64,000 nt of DNA from Chelativorans sp. (lineage in GTDB: Bacteria > Pseudomonadota > Alphaproteobacteria > Rhizobiales > Rhizobiaceae). The notes under the pieces are model-generated. The model worked only from the letters and a program-made list of their open reading frames with translations, had not been told where the DNA came from and did no database searches. How positions within the stretch are numbered: the first letter of the stretch is position 1; each line of letters opens with the position of its first letter. Position numbers and translations under genes: made by a program. Shown one piece after another: positions 55,884 to 64,000 of the stretch. The stretch lies in NCBI RefSeq assembly GCF_031180965.1, contig NZ_JAPSLH010000012.1, positions 62,001-126,000 on the forward strand, read 5' to 3'.

Positions 55884-57104
55884 TCAGCGGCCTCTCAGCA
55901 CGTTCAGCACTTCCTTGCTGGGATGGCCGTCCTGCGCCAGGCCCATGCGCGACTGGAAGGCCCTGATCGCCTCGCGCGACCCCTGGCCGACCTTGCCGTC
56001 AATCTCGCCTTCGTAATAGCCGAGAGCGCCCAGCCGCTGCTGCAGTTCCTGCGTCTCCTGGAAGGAGAGGCGCTGGAACGGGCGGTTCCAGTCACGCACG
56101 AGGCCGCCATAGCCGGCTATCTGGTCCGCGAGGAGGCCGACGGCAAGGGCGTATTTGTCGGAGTTGTTGTAACGTTTGATGACGAAGAAGTTCCTGGTCA
56201 TCAGGAATGCAGGGCCGGCGCGGCCGTCCGGCACCTTGAGTTCGGCGTTGCGGCCGGGGGAGGGGAAGGCCTTGCCGTTGGCGCGCACGACGCCGATGGA
56301 CGCCCAGCGGCTGAGCGACATCGAGCCGCCGGGGAATTTGCGGCCTTCCGGCAGCATCACCTCGTAGCCCCAGGTCTCGCCCGACTGCCAGCCATTCTTG
56401 CGCAGAAGATTGGCCGCGGAGGCCAGCGCGTCGGGCACCGAGTTCCAGATGTCGCGCCGCCCGTCGCGGTCCATATCCACCGCATAGGCTTGATAGCTCG
56501 TCGGGATGAACTGGGTGTGCCCCATGGCGCCCGCCCAGGAACTGGTGAGGTGGCGCTCGGAGACGTCTCCGCGCTCGAGGATTTTCAGCGCCGCGATGAG
56601 CTGCGTGCGGGCGAACTTGGCGCGCCGCGAGTCGGCATAGGCAAGCGTCGCCAGGGAGCGTGGGAGGCTGCGCATCACGCGGTCATTGGCGAGTGCGGCG
56701 CCGTAATTCGACTCGATCGACCAGATGGCCAGCAGGATGTGGCGATCAACGCCGAACTGGCGCTCGATGCGGTCCAGCCAGGGGCCCCACTGACGCGCCA
56801 TCTGCCGCCCGGTCGCGACCGTATTCTCGTTGACCCTGTTATCGAAATATTCCCAAGCCTCGTTGCGGAACTCGGGCTGAAAGCGGGCCTTCTCCAGCAC
56901 CTCCGGGTCGGGCTCCGTCACGCCGCGGAAGGCGCGGTCGTAGGTCGCGCCGGAAATGCCGTTCTGGGTCGCGACCGAGCGGAATTCGGCGACCCAGCGC
57001 CTGAATCCGGCGTCGGCCGAGGACGCCTGTATCCCGGCCGCCAAGAGGGCGGCGGACAGAACAAGCTTCGCGGCGAAGCGGAATACGGCCTTTTGTGCAA
57101 TCAT
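55884..57104 (-). CDS. Lytic murein transglycosylase (MltB family) with peptidoglycan-binding domain
   Basis: 406 residues with a signal peptide. The transglycosylase domain (about residues 30-320) carries the catalytic Glu in LLAIWSIESNYG and AGAMGHTQFIPTSY. The C-terminal ~65 residues are a PG_binding_1 domain (RLGALGYYEGEIDGKVGQGS). It cuts glycan strands, forming 1,6-anhydromuramyl ends. ATG 57104 follows GGAGG. It is transcribed with the downstream SGNH hydrolase and is divergent from galU. Confidence 0.92.
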   Translation of the reverse strand: MIAQKAVFRFAAKLVLSAALLAAGIQASSADAGFRRWVAEFRSVATQNGISGATYDRAFRGVTEPDPEVLEKARFQPEFRNEAWEYFDNRVNENTVATGRQMARQWGPWLDRIERQFGVDRHILLAIWSIESNYGAALANDRVMRSLPRSLATLAYADSRRAKFARTQLIAALKILERGDVSERHLTSSWAGAMGHTQFIPTSYQAYAVDMDRDGRRDIWNSVPDALASAANLLRKNGWQSGETWGYEVMLPEGRKFPGGSMSLSRWASIGVVRANGKAFPSPGRNAELKVPDGRAGPAFLMTRNFFVIKRYNNSDKYALAVGLLADQIAGYGGLVRDWNRPFQRLSFQETQELQQRLGALGYYEGEIDGKVGQGSREAIRAFQSRMGLAQDGHPSKEVLNVLRGR

Positions 57105-57231
57105 TCGAAACCTCCATCCGGCACTTTGGACGGAATTATGGCCAGTTGCGGTTAGGAAAGGGTTTACCATATAAGCCGTTCCACGGCTTCACCAACCGGG
57201 CGGCACCTTTTTTCTTGCCGAATTTGGTGCA

Positions 57232-57256
57232 GGAACCGCCAGCCCATTTCAGCATT
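57232..57256 (+). promoter_or_regulatory. Weak EcfG-like promoter before galU
   Basis: GGAAC (57232-57236), 16-base spacer, CATT instead of CGTT (57253-57256), 44 bases before ATG 57301. Same one-base variant as the site before topoisomerase IB. Confidence 0.3.
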
Positions 57257-57300
57257 GTCCGAAGCCTTTCGCACGTCAAGCGATCTTGAGGGGACCCTGA

Positions 57301-58176
57301 ATGAAGAAGATCCGCAAAGCCGTCTTTCCGGTTGCAGGCCTGGGCACCCGGTTCCTGCCCGCGACCAAGGCGCTGCCCAAGGAGATGCTGACGGTCGTCG
57401 ACAGACCCGTGATCCAGTATGTGGTGGACGAGGCGCGCGAGGCGGGGATCGAGCACTTCATATTCGTCACCGGGCGCAACAAGACCGCGATCGAAGATCA
57501 TTTCGATGTGGCCGTGGAGCTCTATGACACGCTTTCGCGGCGCGGGAAAAACGAGATCCTCGAGCGGCTGAAGTCGATGCAGCCGCAGCCGGGCGAGACG
57601 AGCTATACGCGTCAGCAGGTTCCCCTGGGTCTTGGCCATGCCGTCTGGTGTGCGCGCGAGCTGGTCGGCAACGAGCCCTTCGCGCTGCTCCTGCCGGACA
57701 TGATCATGCAGTCCGAGCCCGGCTGCATGAAGCAGATGGTGGAGCTTTACGAGGAGACGGGCGGCAATGTGCTGGCCGTCGAGGAATGCGATCCCTCCGA
57801 GACGCACAAATACGGCATCGTCGGGCGCGGCAGGGACGCGCATACGGGTTTCGAGATCACATCCATGGTGGAAAAGCCGAAGCCGGAGGACGCGCCGTCC
57901 CCCTTCTACATCAACGGCCGCTATATCCTGCAGCCGGAAATCTTCTCGCTTCTGGAGAACCAGGAGACGGGCGCCGGCGGCGAGATCCAGATCACCGATG
58001 CCATGCTGCGCCTCCATGCGGAGCAGCCGTTCTACGCGCATATCTACCGTGGCAGCACATTCGACTGCGGCTCGCCGGAAGGCTTCATCAAGGCGAACAT
58101 CGCGCTTGCCCTGAAGGACGAGACGCTCAGGCCGAATGTGGCCAGCTTCATGCAGGACCTCCTGCAGAAGGCGTAG
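57301..58176 (+). CDS. galU: UTP-glucose-1-phosphate uridylyltransferase
   Basis: 291 residues, standard length. It has [23 protein letters not shown] (about residues 7-29), [14 protein letters not shown], and [10 protein letters not shown] with [14 protein letters not shown] near the end. It makes UDP-glucose from UTP and glucose-1-phosphate. With Ugd and UDP-xylose synthase in the same window it could supply the glycan operon, though it is about 27 kb away. Confidence 0.95.
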   Translation: MKKIRKAVFPVAGLGTRFLPATKALPKEMLTVVDRPVIQYVVDEAREAGIEHFIFVTGRNKTAIEDHFDVAVELYDTLSRRGKNEILERLKSMQPQPGETSYTRQQVPLGLGHAVWCARELVGNEPFALLLPDMIMQSEPGCMKQMVELYEETGGNVLAVEECDPSETHKYGIVGRGRDAHTGFEITSMVEKPKPEDAPSPFYINGRYILQPEIFSLLENQETGAGGEIQITDAMLRLHAEQPFYAHIYRGSTFDCGSPEGFIKANIALALKDETLRPNVASFMQDLLQKA

Positions 58177-58186
58177 CAGGCGCTTC

Positions 58187-59830
58187 TCAGCGCTGCAGCG
58201 TCACGCCGGCAAAGAAGCTGGTCGCATCGTAATCACGGCCGGGCAGGCTGCTCGTCTGGCGCTCGTGCCGCGCCCGCCCGGTCAGGCCCGCATAGCGGTT
58301 GAGCCACCAGGTCACCGCCGCCTCGCCGGAGAGGATCAGGTCGTGGCCGCCGGAGGCATAGTCGCGGTAGCTTGCGCCAAGGGCCAGGCTGCCGGTCAGG
58401 TTCGAGCGCATCTGGCGCTCGATGCGCAATGTGCCCGCATGAAGCAGGGAGCCGCTTTCGCCGGCGCTCGTCGTTCCCTCGACCGTGGTGTTGGCGTTGA
58501 GGCTGACGATGGTGCCGCGCATGGGGGACCAGCTTAGGCTTGCCGCCAGGGCAAGTCCGGAGATGGTGCGGAGCCGGTCGTCCTCGAAATCCTCGCCGAG
58601 CCAGCCGACCGACACCTCGCCATTCAGCTTTTCGGAAAGGTCGAGCGCCACGCCGGCACGCGCGCCGAGCCGCAGCGAGGAGCGGGCAAAGCCGGCGCTG
58701 TCGCGCTCCTCGTCATAGAAGCGGCGGCCCGCCTCCATTTCGAGGAACGGCATGAGTGCGGGCGACAGCTCGTAACCGCCGCGCAATCTCAAGAGAGCGA
58801 GGGTGGAGTTGCGGTCGGACTGCGACAGGGTACCGCCGCCGATCAGCTCCGCATCGCCATACTGGTTGCGCGAGATCTCTCCGGTTGCGCGCAGACGCAG
58901 CGGGCCGAGCGCCTTCTCGAGGCCCGCCGATGCATTGATCGTGTGCCGCAGCGGCTGATCCTCCACCCCGGCGATGCTGACGGGCGAGGAGGCGCCCTCG
59001 CGGCCGAAGGAATAGCTCAGCGCAGCACGGCCGATGAGGCTGTGCGTAATGTCGATCTCCAGATCGGCATCCGCGCCTCCCTCCGCCTCCTCCACTTCCT
59101 CGCCGGAAAGCGATTTGCGGAAGGTGCCGAAGGCATTGATTGTCGCCTGGTGGCGCGTCCAGTCGGAGACCGCGTTGAGGCGCAGGTTCGTTTCGGAAAG
59201 CACCGCCTCGCCCCCTTCCGGGCTGCTGTCGGCGTTCGAGGTCCAGGTCAGCCCCTGCTCCAGCGTCGGCACCACCACGAATGTGCCCACCCGCAGGCCG
59301 AGCGGCTCGTAGGGGTTTTCCTCCCGGAGGAATTCCTCTCCCTCGATCGCAACCTCGCGCTCGTTCAGGCGGCTTGGGAATTCCAGCGCCTCTTCCTCCG
59401 CCGCGCTCCTGGCCCGGCCGGGAATGGCCTCCTCGAGCACCTCCTCGTCCTCCGTCTCCTCAGGCTGTTCCGGAGGGGCGGGGTCCGCCGCTTCGCGCCT
59501 TTCCTGTTCCCTGTCGGTCGCCGTCGTCGGCGGGTTGCCCGGCACGTCCGGGTCAAGGGGCGAGAAGGGATCGGAGGAAAGATCGGGATCGGGAAATAGG
59601 GTGTCGCCTGCATCGTCGTCGGGCAGGGCGCCGGGACTTGCCGGCTGGTAGGTCCCGGAGGGTATGCCGGTCGCGGGCTCCGCGTCCTCGGCCTGCGCGC
59701 TGAGCCGGCTTGTTCCGAGCGGGCCGCGCAGTGCATCCTGGGCGGCGGCGGGAAGCGCCGCGACAAGCGCGCACACCGCGCCGGCAAGATACGGCACAGC
59801 CCTTCTTCTGCTGAAGCGAACGCGCGACAT
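58187..59830 (-). CDS. Outer-membrane beta-barrel protein (BBP2-like)
   Basis: 547 residues. A signal peptide (PYLAGAVCALVAALPAAAQ) is followed by an acidic, Pro-rich disordered stretch (about residues 40-150) and a C-terminal domain of about 360 residues made of alternating amphipathic strands ending in FFAGVTLQR (terminal aromatic/Arg strand). This matches rhizobial outer-membrane beta-barrel (PF10082) proteins, often linked with envelope polysaccharide export. It is convergent with galU by 10 bases and divergent from kdsD. Confidence 0.85.
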   Translation of the reverse strand: MSRVRFSRRRAVPYLAGAVCALVAALPAAAQDALRGPLGTSRLSAQAEDAEPATGIPSGTYQPASPGALPDDDAGDTLFPDPDLSSDPFSPLDPDVPGNPPTTATDREQERREAADPAPPEQPEETEDEEVLEEAIPGRARSAAEEEALEFPSRLNEREVAIEGEEFLREENPYEPLGLRVGTFVVVPTLEQGLTWTSNADSSPEGGEAVLSETNLRLNAVSDWTRHQATINAFGTFRKSLSGEEVEEAEGGADADLEIDITHSLIGRAALSYSFGREGASSPVSIAGVEDQPLRHTINASAGLEKALGPLRLRATGEISRNQYGDAELIGGGTLSQSDRNSTLALLRLRGGYELSPALMPFLEMEAGRRFYDEERDSAGFARSSLRLGARAGVALDLSEKLNGEVSVGWLGEDFEDDRLRTISGLALAASLSWSPMRGTIVSLNANTTVEGTTSAGESGSLLHAGTLRIERQMRSNLTGSLALGASYRDYASGGHDLILSGEAAVTWWLNRYAGLTGRARHERQTSSLPGRDYDATSFFAGVTLQR

Positions 59831-59975
59831 CGGCACCCAAACGTCTTGCGGCGCAACCGGCGCCAAGGTAACCAAAGCGTAAAGGGCCGTGGTTAATACA
59901 AGGTTGAGGGGCGCCGTGCGCTTGCGGGCGCGACACCGATTGGACATGGCGGCGCGAAAGAGGTATGCGCAGGTC

Positions 59976-60968
59976 ATGCTGAAAGCAGTCAAGAAACCGG
60001 ATGCCGAGAACGCCATCGCGTCCGCCATGCGCACGCTGGAAACCGAGCGGGCGGGAATGGCGGCCCTTGCCGAGGCGCTGGACAACGGCCTTGCCGAACC
60101 CTTCGTGGCCGCCGTCGGGATGATCGCCGGCATTTCCGGCCGGGTGATCGTCACGGGGGTGGGCAAGAGCGGCCATATCGGCTCGAAGATCGCCGCTACC
60201 CTGGCTTCGACCGGCACGCCCGCCTTCTTCGTCCATCCGGCCGAGGCCAATCACGGCGATCTCGGCATGATCGCGCGCGACGACGCCATCATCGCGCTCT
60301 CCTGGTCGGGCGAAAGCGCCGAGCTCAAGGGCATCGTGGCCTATGCTCGCCGCTTTGCGATCCCGCTCATCGCGGTCACCTCCGGGGCGGGATCGGCGCT
60401 GGCGCGCGAGGCGAGCGTGGTGCTATGCCTGCCGCGTGTCCAGGAGGCCTGTCCGCACGGGCTGGCGCCCACCACCTCGACCCTCCTGCAGCTTGCCATT
60501 GGCGATGCGCTGGCGATCGCCCTCCTCGAGGCGCGCGGCTTCACGCCGGACCACTTCCGCACCTTCCATCCGGGCGGGCAGCTCGGCGCCAACCTCACCC
60601 ATGTGGGTGACATCATGCATACGGGCGACCGCATCCCCCTGGTGCGCTCCGGCACCGGCATGCGCGCGGCCATCCTGGAAATCTCGCGCAAGGGCTTCGG
60701 ATGCGTCGGCATCACGGACGGCGACGGCATTCTGATCGGCATCGTCACCGACGGCGACCTGCGCCGGCACATGGACGACGACATTCTTTCGATGACCGTG
60801 GACGAGGTGATGACGCGCGGGCCGAAGACGATCCCGCCCGACACGCTCGCCGCAACCGCGCTGCAGATCGTCAATTCCTCCGGCATTTCCGCCCTGATCG
60901 TGGTGGAAGGCGGCAAGCCGGTGGGCATCCTCCACCTGCACGATCTCCTGCGCATCGGCGCCGCATAG
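59976..60968 (+). CDS. kdsD: D-arabinose 5-phosphate isomerase (KdsD/KpsF)
   Basis: 330 residues, family length. An N-terminal SIS domain (VIVTGVGKSGHIGSKIAATL, then LSWSGESAELKGIV and PTTSTLLQLAIGDALAIALL) is followed by two CBS domains (from about residue 210 and 275). It converts ribulose-5-phosphate to arabinose-5-phosphate, the first step of Kdo synthesis for lipid A core or capsule. ATG 59976 gives the usual N-terminus; in-frame starts at 59946 and 59889 are longer alternatives. Confidence 0.9.
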   Translation: MLKAVKKPDAENAIASAMRTLETERAGMAALAEALDNGLAEPFVAAVGMIAGISGRVIVTGVGKSGHIGSKIAATLASTGTPAFFVHPAEANHGDLGMIARDDAIIALSWSGESAELKGIVAYARRFAIPLIAVTSGAGSALAREASVVLCLPRVQEACPHGLAPTTSTLLQLAIGDALAIALLEARGFTPDHFRTFHPGGQLGANLTHVGDIMHTGDRIPLVRSGTGMRAAILEISRKGFGCVGITDGDGILIGIVTDGDLRRHMDDDILSMTVDEVMTRGPKTIPPDTLAATALQIVNSSGISALIVVEGGKPVGILHLHDLLRIGAA

Positions 60969-60970
60969 CG

Positions 60971-61441
60971 CTAGGCCTGCTCGACCTGCAACTCCCCATC
61001 TTTGGCCGCCACGACGCGCACGCGGGCGCCCGCCGGAAGGTCTGGGCCGATCACTCGCCAGACCGTGTCGCCCAGGCGGATGCGGCCGCGGCCTTCGCGG
61101 ATCGGCTCCTCCAGCGCTGCCGTGCGGCCGACGAGCTGTTCCATGCGGCGGTTGAGGAGCGGCTCGTCCGTTTCCTGGTCGCGGCGCGAATCCATGAGCC
61201 GCTTGCCGACATAGGCCGAGACGAGCGAGAGGGCGAGGAAGACGAGCACCTGCACCTGCCAGGTCCAGAACCCCACGTCCCAGAGCTGCAAGGAGAGCGC
61301 GCCGGTGAGGACGGCGGCGATGCCGATCCACAGTAGGAACACGCCGGGCACGAGAATTTCCAGCGCCAGGAGGATGAAGCCGAGGAGCATCCAGTTCCAC
61401 GGCCCGAGCTCCGAGAAGATGCCGATCAGCATCGCCGCCAT
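60971..61441 (-). CDS. NfeD family membrane protein
   Basis: 156 residues. Two to three N-terminal transmembrane helices (WMLLGFILLALEILVPGVFLL, then VLVFLALSLVSAYV) are followed by a soluble OB-fold domain (LVGRTAALEEPIREGRGRIR, then DTVWRVIGPDLPAGARVRVV). Short NfeD proteins work with SPFH partners in membrane microdomain maintenance. It follows the SPFH gene by 3 bases; ATG 61432 is a possible later start. Confidence 0.88.
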   Translation of the reverse strand: MAAMLIGIFSELGPWNWMLLGFILLALEILVPGVFLLWIGIAAVLTGALSLQLWDVGFWTWQVQVLVFLALSLVSAYVGKRLMDSRRDQETDEPLLNRRMEQLVGRTAALEEPIREGRGRIRLGDTVWRVIGPDLPAGARVRVVAAKDGELQVEQA

Positions 61442-61444
61442 CCG

Positions 61445-62413
61445 TCAGGCGCGGTCGGGGCCGGTCGAGGGCGGCCTGGCCGCAGACGGCCGGGGCGAGG
61501 CGGGCCGGGGCGCAGGTCTGGTCTCGCCGTCGCCGAAGACGTCGCGCGCGATGGCGCCGATGCCGCCCAGCGAGCCGATCAGCGAGGAGGCCTCGTAGGG
61601 CATCAGCACGATCTTGTTGTTGCTGGATGAGCCGATCTTGGCCAGCGCTTCGGTGTATTTCTGCGCAACGAAATAATTCACCGCCTGCACGTCGCCCTTG
61701 GCGATGGCCTCGGAGACCACCTGGGTGGCGCGCGCCTCGGCTTCGGCGGCGCGCTCGCGCGCCTCGGCGTCGCGAAAGGCAGCTTCGCGCCGGCCTTCCG
61801 CTTCCAGGATCTGTGCCTGCTTGAGCCCCTCCGCCTCCAGGATCTGAGCGCGCTTGTTGCGCTCGGCCATCATCTGGCGGGCCATGGATTCCACCAGATT
61901 GGCGGGCGGATTGATGTCCTTGATCTCGACGCGCGTCATCTTGATGCCCCACGGGCTCGCCGCCTCGTCGACGATGCGCAAAAGCCGCTCATTGATGGCG
62001 TCGCGGTTGGACAGGAGCTCGTCCAGGTCCATCGAGCCCATCACGGAGCGGATGTTCGTCATGGTGAGGTTCAGGATCGCGTTCTGCAGGCCCGCCACCT
62101 GGTAGGCGGCCTGCGGCGCGCTCAGCACCTGGTAGAACGCGACCCCGTCAACGGCGACGATGGCGTTGTCGCGGGTGATGATCTCCTGGGTCGGCACATC
62201 CAGCACCTGCTCCATCATGTTCATCCGCGCGCCGATGCGGTCGATGAAGGGCACGATCATGTTGAGGCCGGGGGTCAGCGTGCGGGTATAGCGGCCGAAG
62301 CGCTCGACCGTGTAGTTGTGGCCCTGCGGCACCGTCTTGATGCCGGCGAAAAGCAGAAGAAGAACGAGGATGACGAGGACGGGAATAAGAATATCGAAGC
62401 CGGAAAAAGACAT
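61445..62413 (-). CDS. SPFH/Band 7 (stomatin-like, QmcA) protein
   Basis: 322 residues. One N-terminal membrane segment ([18 protein letters not shown]) precedes the PHB/SPFH domain ([20 protein letters not shown] to [14 protein letters not shown]). Next come a Glu/Arg/Ala coiled coil ([17 protein letters not shown], then [18 protein letters not shown]) and a C-terminal Ser/Pro tail. It forms oligomeric membrane scaffolds. Its operon partner is NfeD, the standard pairing. Confidence 0.92.
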   Translation of the reverse strand: MSFSGFDILIPVLVILVLLLLFAGIKTVPQGHNYTVERFGRYTRTLTPGLNMIVPFIDRIGARMNMMEQVLDVPTQEIITRDNAIVAVDGVAFYQVLSAPQAAYQVAGLQNAILNLTMTNIRSVMGSMDLDELLSNRDAINERLLRIVDEAASPWGIKMTRVEIKDINPPANLVESMARQMMAERNKRAQILEAEGLKQAQILEAEGRREAAFRDAEARERAAEAEARATQVVSEAIAKGDVQAVNYFVAQKYTEALAKIGSSSNNKIVLMPYEASSLIGSLGGIGAIARDVFGDGETRPAPRPASPRPSAARPPSTGPDRA

Positions 62414-62781
62414 TGGCGAGCCTCAAGAGCAACTTTGGCCTATGATTTCGCGCCACTCTATCCCAGCGGCGCCCCGGCAGGGAGACGGAAAATTCGGCAA
62501 TGCTGGACGCCTTCCCGGAAGGGGGCGGCGGAGGCAGGGCGGGTGGAGTGAAAGTTGGGGCTGTTGGTCTGGGGCACTGTGACCGAAGGGCGCGGAATCG
62601 CGCCGCATCCCCGCTCGACCGTCGCCGGGCTGCCGGGCGCAACAAGGCATCCGCCGCAAGGGCACGGCCGCCTTAGCAACTTCCTGGGGCGGAGCGGGCG
62701 ACAGCTGCCCGAGCGGCCGTTCCTTTCATCTCGGATGCGACCGCGGCGGCTCGAAGGGCCGCACCGCGTCCATGGGCGCTC
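62414..62781. other. 368-base region with no gene seen
   Basis: A GC-rich stretch between the SPFH gene start and the RidA-like gene end, both on the minus strand. No frame with a ribosome-binding site is convincing, and no clear terminator or promoter box is recognised. It must carry the SPFH promoter. Confidence 0.5.
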
Positions 62782-63267
62782 CTATTGCAGAACGACGACG
62801 GCCTCCACTTCGAAGAGCATGGGATCGATTGCAAGCTTGGGAACGGGAACGAGCGTCTGTGCCGGCAGCGCGTCGCCGAACATCTTCTTGACGGTCTCGG
62901 TCAGCACCCCGAGCTTGGACATGTCGTGGTCGACCACGAAGACCGTGAGCTTGGCGACCTGATCCGGCTTGGCGCCGAGCGCCTCGAGGGCGGTGCCCAG
63001 ATTTGCATAAGCCTGCTCAACCTGGGCAGCAAAGTCGGGCGACAAGGCGCCCGTGCTGTCTTGGCCGCCCTGTCCGGAGATGTAGGCCACCCGGCCGCCG
63101 CTGGGCGCGATCACCGCGGTGCTGTAGCCATTCGGCGTCGGATCATGGAGGCCCTGCGGATTGACGATGGTCAGCTTCACATCCTGCGCATTCGCGGTCC
63201 TCGCGGGAATTGCCGTGGCCATGACGATTAAACCTCCTGTGAGCAGATGCGTGATTGCGCGCGCCAT
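62782..63267 (-). CDS. Exported RidA/YjgF-family protein lacking the catalytic Arg
   Basis: 161 residues. A clear signal peptide (HLLTGGLIVMATAIPARTANAQ) precedes a RidA fold: YISGQGGQDSTGALSPDFAAQ, YANLGTALEALGAKPDQVAK and the C-terminal EVEAVVVL. Classical RidA needs an Arg in PAR-x4-V to deaminate enamines; here the motif reads PAQTLVPV, so that activity is unlikely. ATG 63267 follows GGGAGAAG. It is divergent from a TetR regulator that probably controls it. Confidence 0.85.
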   Translation of the reverse strand: MARAITHLLTGGLIVMATAIPARTANAQDVKLTIVNPQGLHDPTPNGYSTAVIAPSGGRVAYISGQGGQDSTGALSPDFAAQVEQAYANLGTALEALGAKPDQVAKLTVFVVDHDMSKLGVLTETVKKMFGDALPAQTLVPVPKLAIDPMLFEVEAVVVLQ

Positions 63268-63348
63268 GATCTTCTCCCTGGTCCGTTGGCTCTGTGGACC
63301 ATGAGCGCCAGGCCCGGCACGAATGAGCTTCCGATTGGACGAGGACAG

Positions 63349-63377
63349 AATTGCATCGTACACTGTACGAGTCAATT
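63349..63377. promoter_or_regulatory. 29-bp palindromic operator between ridA-like and tetR genes
   Basis: Symmetric about C63363: AATTG (63349-63353), 2 bases, TCGTACA, C, TGTACGA (63356-63370), 2 bases, CAATT (63373-63377). This has the size and form of a TetR-family operator and lies 82 bases from one start and 64 from the other. Confidence 0.72.
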
Positions 63378-63440
63378 GTGCGGATCGACATTCTTTGCGT
63401 CGCCGGCCACAATCGGCCTTGGGCGAGGAGAGGACGAGGA

Positions 63441-64000
63441 ATGGCAGTGAAGCGTAGCGGCTCCCGGAGCAGGCGGTCTCCTGCGCGGCTTCAGCCCGTG
63501 CAGGAGCGGCGTAGCGACCCGCCGCCTCTTTCCAAGGAGTACATCGCGGCGGCTGCGGTCGAGCTGCTGGATGCGGAGGGAATCGGCGGATTGTCGATGC
63601 GGCGGCTGGCCGACCGCCTCGGCTCGGGCGTGATGAGCCTATACTGGCATGTCCACAATAAGGAGGATGTCTTCGATCTGGCGCTCGATTCGGTGCTCGA
63701 ATATCGCGGGCCGCCACACGCAGCCGAGTCGCGGGACTGGCGCGAGGACGTCGTCCACATGCTCGAAGACTGGCGCGCCAGCATGTTGCGCCATCCCTGG
63801 TCGGCATCGCTGTTGCCGCGCCGGGCGCTCGGCCCGAACATCCTCGCTCGCCTGGAACTGCTGGGCAGCACCTTGTCCAGGGCCGGTGTGGCAGACACGG
63901 ATTTGAACGTCGCGATATGGTCCCTCTGGAACTATGTGATGGGCGCCACCGTCACCCGGGCGAGCTTCGGCCTCTCGGATGAGGACAGGGCTGCCGCGCA
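63441..64000 (+). CDS. TetR/AcrR family transcriptional regulator (truncated by window edge)
   Basis: At least 186 residues; the frame runs off the right edge. The N-terminal helix-turn-helix domain includes AAAAVELLDAEGIGGLSMRR, then LADRLGSGVMSLYWHVHNKE, the TetR signature. The following DWREDVVHMLEDWRASMLRH and LWNYVMGATVTRA fit the tetracycline-repressor-type C-terminal ligand domain. ATG 63441 follows GAGGA. It is divergent from the RidA-like gene with a large palindrome between, so autoregulation and control of that gene are likely. Confidence 0.85.
   Translation, partial: MAVKRSGSRSRRSPARLQPVQERRSDPPPLSKEYIAAAAVELLDAEGIGGLSMRRLADRLGSGVMSLYWHVHNKEDVFDLALDSVLEYRGPPHAAESRDWREDVVHMLEDWRASMLRHPWSASLLPRRALGPNILARLELLGSTLSRAGVADTDLNVAIWSLWNYVMGATVTRASFGLSDEDRAAA

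Overview
The window is about 64 kb of high-GC, densely packed chromosome. It has alphaproteobacterial (Rhizobiales) gene content: CpdR, an mmgR/suhB-type sRNA beside hisN, sarcosine oxidase, rhizobial small proteins, a ROSE thermometer before hsp20, and GGAAC-N16/17-CGTT promoters of the EcfG general stress response. A Phyllobacteriaceae-like bacterium (Mesorhizobium, Chelativorans or Nitratireductor type) fits best. I see no IS element, prophage, CRISPR array or rRNA. One tRNA-Val is present.

Layout. 0-4 kb: end of a sox operon (soxD end, soxA, soxG), then a small stress protein. 4-10 kb (minus): SDR, MaoC hydratase and an RND efflux pump with its adaptor. 10-16 kb: an alternative caa3-type cytochrome oxidase operon (CtaG, triheme cytochrome c, CoxB with heme, fused subunit I+III, small membrane protein). 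16-21 kb: small stress-type proteins, an ADH/Gfo-Idh-MocA oxidoreductase pair and an MscS channel. 21-31 kb: UDP-glucose dehydrogenase and a seven-gene glycan operon (two sugar epimerases, a GT4, three tandem CgeB-like glycosyltransferases, UDP-xylose synthase). 30-38 kb: NepR-like small protein, topoisomerase IB, several very small genes, DUF427, a ribosome-hibernation/cold-shock fusion, a cation exchanger, a nucleotidyltransferase-phosphoesterase pair, an orphan SdhD and a frameshifted gene. 38-47 kb: class C beta-lactamase, DUF4336, tRNA-Val, cpdR, N-formylglutamate amidohydrolase, an sRNA, hisN, a lipase-like hydrolase, hsp20 and threonine aldolase. 47-55 kb: gltB and gltD separated by a VapBC plus DUF433 module. 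54-64 kb: SGNH hydrolase, lytic transglycosylase, galU, an outer-membrane barrel, kdsD, NfeD/SPFH, an exported RidA-like protein and a divergent TetR regulator (runs off the window).

The main theme is regulatory. Six exact EcfG-type promoters lie just upstream of genes in the right orientation, four more are one base off, and a NepR-like protein is encoded in the middle. GalU, UDP-glucose dehydrogenase and UDP-xylose synthase form a complete route to UDP-xylose, which the EcfG-linked glycan operon could polymerise. That operon is the best candidate for an undescribed system. Other strong non-coding finds are the minus-strand sRNA at 42.9-43.0 kb, the ROSE thermometer at 45.3 kb, the vapBC operator inside gltBD and a 29-bp TetR operator at 63.36 kb.
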